From NCBI RefSeq assembly GCF_965363235.1, contig NC_134851.1, positions 21,935,847 to 21,999,846 of the forward strand: DNA of 64,000 nucleotides, given 5' to 3'. Position 1 is the first letter of the stretch; each line of letters opens with the position of its first letter. The DNA comes from Mytilus galloprovincialis. Lineage: Eukaryota; Mollusca; Bivalvia; Mytilida; Mytilidae. The translations under genes and the position numbers were made by a program. This document shows, piece by piece, positions 59,301-64,000 of this stretch. The notes beneath the pieces were generated by a model, which had not been told where the DNA came from, made no database searches, and was given only the letters and a program-made list of their open reading frames with translations.

Positions 59301-59524
59301 ATGGTAGCTCCCTAACGAAACGCATCGTAATAGATAAGTTTTGTATGGCTACATAAAAGATCCACAGCTACCTAAAAGATATTAAGATACTATATAAATA
59401 CTACAAGTAATTGAATTTATTACAATGGATACTTTTAGATTTACCCTTTTGGTTCTGTTTTCAGTGTTTTCTCATGGAAATTAGTAACCCTAGGAGGTGT
59501 TTTAAATTCAGATTCATCTGCCAT
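34363..59524 (-). CDS. Chitin synthase, gene B (15 coding exons, 1455 aa)
   Basis: Spliced minus-strand gene; joined exons (5' to 3') are 59445-59524, 56540-56969, 53655-54613, 52001-52100, 50615-50748, 50123-50205, 47091-47199, 45687-45840, 44927-45134, 44027-44227, 43114-43511, 41440-41604, 40108-40319, 36235-36371 and 34363-35360. The joined frame is open for 4368 nt. It encodes a second membrane-bound chitin synthase expected to use UDP-GlcNAc. DGDVD is at 717-721, EDRW at 821-824, QRRRW at 858-862, SWGTRE at 1041-1046, with paired C-terminal helices at about 1207-1226 and 1245-1268. It lies head-to-tail upstream of gene A with about 8 kb between them. Every intron phase matches gene A, so the pair arose by tandem duplication. 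All key residues are present, so both copies look functional. A myosin motor extension is not seen, but exons beyond 64000 cannot be ruled out, because the exon carrying the ATG has no in-frame stop between its acceptor and the ATG. Confidence 0.93.
35870..36170 (-). repeat. Interspersed repeat, family 'gtacggccttcaa' (degraded)
   Basis: Diverged minus-orientation copy in gene B intron 14: ttcagtggttttcgtttgtt and 'tactgtgacctata'. Confidence 0.5.
36235..36371 (-). CDS. Gene B exon 14, linker
   Basis: 137 nt, acceptor TACATAAG, donor GTAAGA. Encodes CMFCPTNDYNKDDFLYSNMM then a Lys/Glu-rich stretch to MLDK. Four residues longer than gene A exon 14. Confidence 0.9.
36860..37110 (+). repeat. 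Interspersed repeat, family 'tggttttatagctagctaaacctc'
   Basis: Fullest copy in gene B: cctgacttggtacaggcatt, ttgaacctggttttatagc, tcacttgtatgacagtccc. Between gene B exons 14 and 13. Confidence 0.7.
37330..37600 (+). repeat. Short diverged direct repeats
   Basis: The phrase gtcgttcaaagtatga, followed by a gg-rich 'gatacataa' word, recurs at about 37340, 37445 and 37500, with a shared 'aacagtaaaagta' downstream. It abuts the reverse transcriptase relic and may be part of its terminal region. Confidence 0.5.
37690..38420 (-). pseudogene. Decayed reverse transcriptase relic in gene B intron 13
   Basis: Minus-strand pieces in different frames: FVEFGGTLFQQIVGIPMGTN then CAPLLADLF (38158-38403), a piece matching the YxDD-downstream region (38070-38160), and RIYDKRDDFDFEIINFPHL with YISQLIRYSRAC (37738-37992). 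Same family as the relic at 1-905, with frameshifts, so dead. It lies in the roughly 3.7-kb intron between gene B exons 14 and 13. Confidence 0.75.
38544..38991. mobile_element. 450-bp fold-back element
   Basis: Arms such as agtgtggttgtggccatt and aatggccacaaccacact, and tgtctgtaacgaccactg against cagtagtcgttacagaca, close onto a central palindrome gattatcgatat-like sequence around 38770. The whole block is one imperfect hairpin. Gene B intron 13, beside the reverse transcriptase relic. Confidence 0.8.
40108..40319 (-). CDS. Gene B exon 13, SWGTRE motif
   Basis: 212 nt, acceptor AATTGTAG, donor GTATGT. Encodes EFFCIIPGLLYFVAIPSMSM and NLHIVSWGTRE, a Lys/Glu-rich linker and GYFCSLGKFF. Same length and phases as gene A exon 13. 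Confidence 0.95.
41440..41604 (-). CDS. Gene B exon 12, membrane helices
   Basis: 165 nt, acceptor TGTTATAG, donor GTATGA. Encodes LQLAAVLSAIYVIVMMIVMI and a second helix ending SALIHPK; 55 whole codons as in gene A. Confidence 0.95.
41920..42150 (+). repeat. Interspersed repeat, family 'agtataccgctgttcgaaac'
   Basis: A third family; shares cagtagtataccgctgttc, 'acgacacaacattaaaatgtaac' words and 'aacaatggccatt' with copies at 29885-30110 and 40900-41010. Non-coding; gene B intron 11. Confidence 0.65.
43114..43511 (-). CDS. Gene B exon 11, catalytic base and QRRRW
   Basis: 398 nt, acceptor TTTTCTAG, donor GTTAGT. Begins GEDRWLCTLLLKQGW, has NQRRRWTPSTMANILD, then channel helices and LYASSQRQ. 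QRRRW at 858-862. Confidence 0.96.
44027..44227 (-). CDS. Gene B exon 10, catalytic core
   Basis: 201 nt, acceptor CTTTTCAG, donor GTATAA. GPMVWYQKFEYAISHWLQKA, CVLCSPGCFSLFRGSA and VQYDQ are almost identical to gene A. Confidence 0.96.
44927..45134 (-). CDS. Gene B exon 9, donor-sugar binding motif
   Basis: 208 nt, acceptor TCACACAG, donor GTTTTA. Encodes VMYMYYILQWCIQEKYG, then LLALDGDVDFEPEAVLSLM and GRIHPIGS. DGDVD at 717-721. Confidence 0.96.
45260..45430 (+). repeat. Interspersed repeat, family 'gtacggccttcaa' (diverged)
   Basis: gagatgtggtatgatta, ccgtacggtccccaacaatg and a 'tagtcggctttaaaa' word; gene B intron 8. Confidence 0.6.
45687..45840 (-). CDS. Gene B exon 8, catalytic core
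   Basis: 154 nt, acceptor GGTTTTCAG, donor GTAAAG. Contains MYRTPYGARIEWALPGENK and ends RHKKRWSQ. The open frame continues past the donor into the intron; the exon end is set by the splice site and by exon 9. Confidence 0.94.
45958..46694. mobile_element. Inverted-repeat element, 'attcgtgggtatcaattttc' family
   Basis: The left end agtactttaattcgtgggta and the right end (other strand) 'gtacttttattcgtggggta' continue as tcaattttcgtggttt and ccaattttcgtggttttcg. 737 bp, no coding frame. Gene B intron 7. Confidence 0.7.
47091..47199 (-). CDS. Gene B exon 7, start of catalytic core
   Basis: 109 nt, acceptor TTTATAG, donor GTAATG. Encodes AQVFFDDAFIPLKDGEKYPE and SYVKTFIDCIYVAG. Same length and phases as gene A exon 7. 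Confidence 0.92.
47931..48678. repeat. 161-bp direct repeats in a 750-bp element
   Basis: 'ctgtataactgtgattttca' at 48068 and 48230 with a variant at 48390, and ccaatatctgaaggcgttt at several sites, give a period of about 161 bp with three to four copies. The block ends with 'gaatgacggaatgacggaat' and cgttgcggggccataaaa; a related 'atggccccgt' word is at its start. Gene B intron 6. Confidence 0.75.
48694..48858. repeat. 165-bp near-perfect snap-back
   Basis: Arms ggaataacagtactgtagtt and aactacagtactgttattcc run inward for about 75 bp, through ttgccaccgtcaatt and aattgacggtggcaa, to a short loop near gcgacgcgtagcgg. Gene B intron 6. Confidence 0.9.
50123..50205 (-). CDS. Gene B exon 6, acidic linker
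   Basis: 83 nt, acceptor TTTGTAG, donor GTATTG. Encodes LDANQFRNKIKDDLLMDEDA and KEDYDLE. Same length and phases as gene A exon 6. Confidence 0.86.
50615..50748 (-). CDS. Gene B exon 5
   Basis: 134 nt, acceptor ACCTAG, donor GTAAAT. Encodes a Lys/Asp linker then KMLYACCATMWHETANEM and TQLLKSIF. The linker is 11 residues longer than in gene A. Confidence 0.92.
51035..51600. other. GC-richer block of unknown nature in gene B intron 4
   Basis: About 570 bp richer in G, C and CpG than its surroundings, with recurring short words: 'gtaatccgac', 'aatctgtcacgac', 'ctgtcgg' and 'cccgaat'. The longest minus frame (51030-51308) has no recognisable domain. It looks like a decayed repeat of foreign composition; I do not recognise it. 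Confidence 0.5.
52001..52100 (-). CDS. Gene B exon 4
   Basis: 100 nt, acceptor ACTTACAG, donor GTATTC. Encodes MFVSNFYCGLFIDLSLLLNR then RRNDKEYNRISSK. Same length and phases as gene A exon 4. V-x-N replaces the usual V-Q-P. Confidence 0.9.
53105..53270 (-). repeat. Interspersed repeat, family 'gtacggccttcaa' (partial)
   Basis: Minus-orientation partial copy: cattgttgaaggccgtacgg and a terminal ccacatcttctt. It follows directly on the 'gacgaaacgcgcgtctggcg' word at 53050, which also occurs (reversed and diverged) at about 42250. Confidence 0.65.
53655..54613 (-). CDS. Gene B exon 3, N-terminal multipass region
   Basis: 959 nt, acceptor CATTTAAG, donor GTAACT. Residues 171-489: several helices, starting IETIHSIGISILAFLVLPAF and ending WKVNGYKHGETA. 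Clear counterpart of gene A exon 3; a short Lys/Glu-rich insert sits near residue 225. Confidence 0.96.
55688..56025 (+). repeat. 'atgccccacctacgatagtag' family copy with tetranucleotide tract
   Basis: Starts atgccccacctacgatagta; ends near gagtggggcattcgtgtac. At 55731-55818 it has a run of tccg/ttcg tetramers, which creates spurious Arg/Ser/Val/Pro-rich frames on both strands. Gene B intron 2. Confidence 0.75.
56100..56245 (-). repeat. Interspersed repeat, family 'gtacggccttcaa' (degraded)
   Basis: 'ggtaaaggctgtactgacta' and 'aaaccacatctcat' match the family loosely. Gene B intron 2. Confidence 0.4.
56540..56969 (-). CDS. Gene B exon 2
   Basis: 430 nt, acceptor TTTTTTCAG, donor GTAAGTATA. 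Residues 27-170: acidic/basic opening (NDEDDGEKQKFK), helix KIIFAIFLFIIVFGSCFIAR, a Thr/Ser/Asn loop without the tandem repeat of gene A, then WIWALFLVITAPYFLTFFST. Confidence 0.93.
57460..57800. repeat. Short diverged duplication in gene B intron 1
   Basis: gtttaaattgcaggataa (about 57567) and gtgtaaattgcaggataa (about 57690) introduce two similar stretches; ggtttcgtagcaat and cgctacgaaac also form an inverted pair. No coding frame. Confidence 0.45.
57800..59070. other. Gene B intron 1 remainder, nothing specific seen
   Basis: AT-rich with no open frame, inverted repeat or tandem unit that stood out. Confidence 0.5.
59073..59313. mobile_element. MITE-like element, 'gggagctaccatttgattt' family
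   Basis: Ends gggagctaccatttgatttt and atatggtagctccc, with interior gtcctgcctttttatttttc. Gene B intron 1, 130 bp from exon 1. Confidence 0.7.
59445..59524 (-). CDS. Gene B exon 1, N-terminus
   Basis: 80 nt from ATG at 59524-59522, reading MADESEFKTPPRVTNFHEK and ending GG before GTAAAT. The phase fits exon 2 (GG+A, Gly). An acceptor-like CTTTATAG lies 11 nt upstream of the ATG, so the exon probably also carries 5' UTR and a further upstream noncoding exon is likely. Confidence 0.72.
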
Positions 59525-59534
59525 ATCTAACAAC

Positions 59535-61500
59535 ACTATAAAGAAAAAAAAATACATATAAACAATGCGAAATGTCAGAATTACTCAATCAAGAAAGCCC
59601 CAAACTTTTATAACAGTTGTAGTCGGTACTGTATCATTTGTCGTCCTGTGTGCTATCTAGGCATTATTCCTTTACAGAGATTTGTTAAAGATTGTAAACT
59701 ATATAGTCTGATATTCTAGTTCCTTTGAATGTTTCACTGATGTTTTCCTGCATCATTGTTTATTCATAGCGTCAAATATATTTTGACGTTACAAACTAAT
59801 TTCAATCCTTAACGGTACCTCTTTTTATAATTCTAATATAACAATGAAATATTTAACTGTTACGTTATATGTGTTAAAATTCAGTTCAACATGTAAATCT
59901 ATATATGTACGTATATAGAATAAAATTGTCCAACCCCACTGCATTTTATGTTGGTAACAAGTGAGACTGGGTATCTGACTTTGCGTTGTTAGTTGTTGTT
60001 TGTTGTTGTTGTTGTTTGTTTTTGTGTTTATGTGTATTTTTTTCCAGAGTAGTCAGGTGATGGCATTTGGTGTGTTAGGTTTTACTGTTTTACATTTTTT
60101 TTTTGTCAATCCTGTATATTATAGGCTTTTCCTAACTACATGTAACTTATTATGTATAATGAAATACGAATAAGGGGAAATGCATGTATGTATACGTCAA
60201 TAATACAAGACACAAATAATGAACATATCTAGGAGTCAACCTATGGTTTTCATTGATGAATTTGTGACTTTAAGGTATTTTTTCGCGATTAATCGCCTCG
60301 AGTTTAAACTTAACCGACATATATGCATATATGTATTTAAAAAAAAAAACGGGGCCTCGATGGTTGCCTGGTTGTATGTTCAAATAGCGCACGAGCCAGT
60401 TGCACTCAACTCCAATCTTAACTATGGCTAGGATTGCCATTTTTCCTACCGAAGGTCAGTGGTTTTTTCAGGGTACTTCGGCTTAATTAACCAATAAAAA
60501 CTGACCGCCATGAAAAAGCACAGTAATGTTGGAAGTGGTTAAAGGCTAAAAGTTCAATAAAAAAACAACTTCTGATTTTATTCGCTTAAATATGCACAAG
60601 GGAAGAAACACTTTATCGAACGTATAAAGTCTTCTCCCTAATTGGAAAGCATTTCAACGGAAGGTGTAATTGATAAAAGATTTACACACACTTACCAAAG
60701 ATTTGTAAATGCCCTAATAAAAATTGAATTATCAATAACAAGAATTTAAGAAATAATTAATTTAAAATAGAATGACTTCCCTTAAACATGTATGTGCTAT
60801 TTCAAACTTTTATTTATTCATATAAGCAGTAATCTTGGTAGAAATTTTAACTTTTCAGTAAAATAAAGCAGTACTTTTCCTTTTGCTTAGACATTAAACG
60901 TGCTATAAAACAATGAAAAGTCCCTGTTTCTCCATAAGTTAAACTTTAACGGGATTTGCATGAATGAATTCTTACAGCAGCTTGCAATACTTGAGACAAA
61001 TATAGTAGGAGACGGCTATCCTGCAGACACATGCCGATTTCTATTCGTTTGGAAATATACAGCATTTTCTTGTCAGTATATTAAGAATGAATTAATGACT
61101 TTTGTTCGTAAATAAATTACTTTTGTCTCATATTTTAAGTGCAGTCGTCAAATACGCATACTGTTTTAAATATTTGTTTTTTAAATTGTATTTGATCTAT
61201 AATTATTTATTATTTTCAATATGAATTGTGTAATCTAATCTTATGTAAATATAATACATGTGGATGTTTGGGTATACAATAGTTGATTTAAAGATCGGAA
61301 AACAAATAAATGACACTGCATTATTAAGTTACATGCACATACAACCTGTTCTATGATCCATTTAAAGGTATATCCATAAAGACATGATTTTGTATAAAAT
61401 CATACATTAAATCGGTTGTTAAATGTAACCCAATATGTTCGAATCTGAAGATAAGTAATAAGCATGAAGGTGATTTTAAACTTTGTCATCGAGTAAATAA
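59535..61500. other. Region upstream of gene B exon 1
   Basis: A ttgttgttg low-complexity tract near 59990-60025, and a block at 60350-60520 that opens cggggcctcgatggttgcct and looks like a degraded tRNA-headed repeat (compare 18715). No coding exon could be supported. Confidence 0.45.
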
Positions 61501-61505
61501 CGTTG

Positions 61506-61775
61506 AAAATATACCAGATTTAGTAAGTCATAGGTTCCTTTAAATATTTTTCGACTTTTTAAAAACTGAAAGAAGATTCATATGCAATATTTGAATATCT
61601 ATACATTAACCATGTCTACACAATATTGAAGTACTAAGATACCATTGAAAATATACCAGATTTAGTTTTTGTCATAGCTATAGACTATTTAAATGTATTT
61701 CAACTTTTTGAAAACTGAAATAAGATATTTGCAATATTAGAATATCTTTATATTAACCGTGTCGATACAATATTG
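61506..61775. repeat. Direct duplication of about 140 bp upstream of gene B
   Basis: aaatataccagatttagt at 61506 and 61646 starts two related stretches, both continuing with an aactgaaa-aagat word, 'gcaatatt' and cattaacc/'tattaaccgtgtc'. Diverged, so not recent. Confidence 0.75.
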
Positions 61776-61779
61776 ATTA

Positions 61780-63150
61780 TTCTTTCTTTTGTTACTTACA
61801 ACGAACGTTCTAAGTAGGGAACATTATTCGCGGAAAACAATTTTTTAAAAGCTACACGATGATTGGTTAGTTTATTTGGTAGCTCCAAGGAAGTATTTAG
61901 TTTGTTTTGAAACCATACATCAGTAGATTAATTATCTTTCATGCATTTGGAAACATATTAAGACCTTTGTATAGGACACTATGCATAAATCACAATCATT
62001 AGGAGGTAACCTTGGTGTTTGGGTTGGGTGGTGGTGGTGGGGATTTTGCATATGAATATCTGGGAAGAATTCAAAATTAACAGTGATAAAAAACAACAAA
62101 ATACACGAAACAGTTGTTGTAAAAAGGGAAAATGAATCACGTGTTAAAAAAGGAAGCGTAGTAACCTCCAATCCTAAACATAAATTTTAAAGTACTTTTA
62201 GTACAGATTGTTATCCCCTAATAGTTTTCTTTACGAGTGCACATATACAGATTTTTTTTTTTATATTAAAATAATGCAAAATTTTCATAGTTTTAAGATC
62301 ACTTTTATGGCTTTTTCATTTTTCTTTTCTTTTGAGTTTAATTAAACAACCTTGGAATATTCTTTCTTGTGATGATACTTTTGAGTAGTTGATTTTTATT
62401 TGCGCAAGTAAACACGGTCAATTTTATAAATTTTGTGACTTAAACATCAGTTTCTTCTACGAATTCACTGTTTGTAAAACTTTAAAAATCTAATTAAAAT
62501 AAAGTAAAACAAAAGCTTATTATTGCACTAACCTCGAAAAACAGCAAAAAACAAACAAACAAAAAAAACACAAAAAACAAGACGGAACATACACGAGAAA
62601 TGTAGCTACTATTTTAGGAAAGGGAGACTCAAAGTATACTTAGGTGTGTCCTAACATGCCAGTGAATTTCAAATCAAATAAGAATAAAACAAAATACAGT
62701 ATAATTGCAAGTGAGAAAACACTTCACAGGTTCTTAACTAACTCAATTATGGTACGAAGCAAAATAATCCATATTTTACATTGAATTTAGTAACCTATTG
62801 TGTATTTCGTTTGGTTGCCGTCTCACTTTCTTATAAATGAGCAACACTTGTCTTTTATTAACAAAATATACATATAAATCACTAAATTCAATGGCTATTT
62901 AAAAATAAAATAAAACTAAAAACCATTCGCAAATCTGATAATATAGAAACTTATCATTTCAACAAATGCACATTGAATTCTTTATCATTTCTTGTCCAAT
63001 TTAATAAACGAAATAAGTACTGCATATTTCGAAGTACTTACATGGTGAACAACAATTCCAAAAAAGTACGATATTCCAAGTTGCACTAGGAGGTATGCAC
63101 ATATATTTACATGTTAGCAGTGGTATACATGATCATGGACAGTTTTAAAT
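61780..63150. other. Upstream flank of gene B, nothing specific seen
   Basis: AT-rich; a ggtggtggtgg run near 62028. No domain or repeat recognised. Confidence 0.45.
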
Positions 63151-63154
63151 ATAC

Positions 63155-63277
63155 CTCGCTATCTGATATCTAATTTCATTCAAATGTTCCCACTCGACCA
63201 ATTGATTGATTTTTAAATACTTTTTTGAAATAGTTCTTTCTTTAGATTTGATTGTTTTATTGAAGGAATGAATACAC
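63155..63277 (-). CDS. Weak candidate coding exon of unknown identity
   Basis: A 123-nt minus-strand block between an acceptor ATGTTACAG and a donor GTATAT, open throughout, reading KTIKSKERTISKKYLKINQL and VEWEHLNEIRYQIA. I do not recognise it. Its phase does not join gene B's ATG-bearing exon in frame, so it is not an N-terminal extension of the enzyme; it could be noncoding 5' UTR, a relic, or chance. Confidence 0.2.
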
Positions 63278-63359
63278 CTGTAACATAACAATGAAATATA
63301 ATTTACCGTAAGAATTGACACATATATGCATATGTCGCTGTATATCATATTTGGTTATC

Positions 63360-63580
63360 GTTCACTACTTTGTACAAAAATCAAGCCTTTGGTTTTCCCG
63401 CGTTTGAATATTGTTCTACATTTGTTAATTAGGGGCTTTTTATAGCTAATACATGTATGACTATGTGGTATAGATTTTTCTTATTGTTGAAAGCTTACAG
63501 CGAACGATAGTTGTTTAATTCTGTGACTTTTGATCTCTTGTGGAAGATTTTTCTTATTGGCAAGCATACCACATATATTT
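63360..63580 (-). repeat. Interspersed repeat, family 'gtacggccttcaa' (diverged)
   Basis: 'tagctaatacatgtatgactatgtggtata', split by a short insertion, then 'gcataccacatata'. Upstream of gene B. Confidence 0.5.
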
Positions 63581-64000
63581 TTCCGACGTAGTCGGTATAA
63601 TTTCGGTTTGTGCCCTTTGAACTTAAGGACGCTTAACTATGGCAACATAATACGTATGCTGAAAATCCTTTCTGTGATTGGACAAAATGCTGTCATGGTG
63701 GGTGATTTGGTTGTGTTTGAAAAAACGTCTCGTTAATTATATCGTGATGGAAAGCAAGTGAAAAACTATAAATATTTGAACTAGATCTTACAAAGATTTA
63801 TATATTTATTAAAATAATTGTTTCTCCAATAGCTCTTTGCATCCGTGACAGCTGTTTATTCGGGACAATTATATAATTTTTAATGTCAACTTTGTTGTAC
63901 GAACGTACATGACTTTTAGAACGCACCTACGCATGTGAGATTTCCGCGGGGTTTTGGTGAATGTAAACAGAAAGATACGAGGACCGATAATACTGAACAC

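Overview
The window is AT-rich metazoan nuclear DNA with spliced genes, long introns and a dense load of interspersed repeats. I infer a marine bivalve, most likely a mussel (Mytilus-like). The evidence is the content (animal-type chitin synthases) and the style of the repeats: tRNA-headed SINEs, 'capped' inverted-repeat elements, and a family recurring at least ten times that carries the words 'gatgtggtatgattgcca' and 'tcaccgtacggccttcaa'. The species assignment is inference, not something the sequence proves.

Two complete, tandem, same-strand (minus) chitin synthase genes occupy most of the window. Gene A reads from its ATG at 26397 down to its stop at 5657: 15 coding exons, 4530 nt, 1509 aa. 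Gene B reads from 59524 down to 34363: 15 coding exons, 4368 nt, 1455 aa. I assembled both by hand from GT/AG junctions and reading frame. Every intron has the same phase in the two genes and eight of the 15 exons have identical lengths (exons 4, 6 to 13 with small exceptions noted in the entries), so B and A are tandem duplicates. Both keep the family 2 glycosyltransferase signatures DGDVD, EDRW, QRRRW and SWGTRE, and both show membrane segments before and after the catalytic core. Neither shows a myosin motor domain in the exons found. They differ mainly at the N-terminus, in an extracellular-type loop of exon 2 (A has a 14-residue Cys/Ser/Asn repeat), in the exon 5 linker and in the charged C-terminal tail.

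Layout: 1-905, decayed reverse transcriptase; 905-5656, repeats downstream of gene A (inverted-repeat element 1897-3757, SINE 4285-4640); 5657-26397, gene A, whose introns hold a 192-bp tandem array (19859-20830), SINEs, MITEs and a 2.0-kb inverted-repeat transposon (23759-25760) with a 6-bp target duplication; 26398-34362, intergenic, including an 829-bp element made almost wholly of palindromic gacaaaattgacttttgt units (27617-28445); 34363-59524, gene B, with a second reverse transcriptase relic and several fold-back elements in its introns; 59525-64000, upstream of gene B, with a short direct duplication and one weak candidate exon.

Functionally the two main genes would each make a membrane-embedded enzyme that polymerises UDP-GlcNAc into chitin and extrudes it, as used in molluscan shell matrix, periostracum, radula or gut lining. 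Which tissue each serves cannot be read from the sequence.
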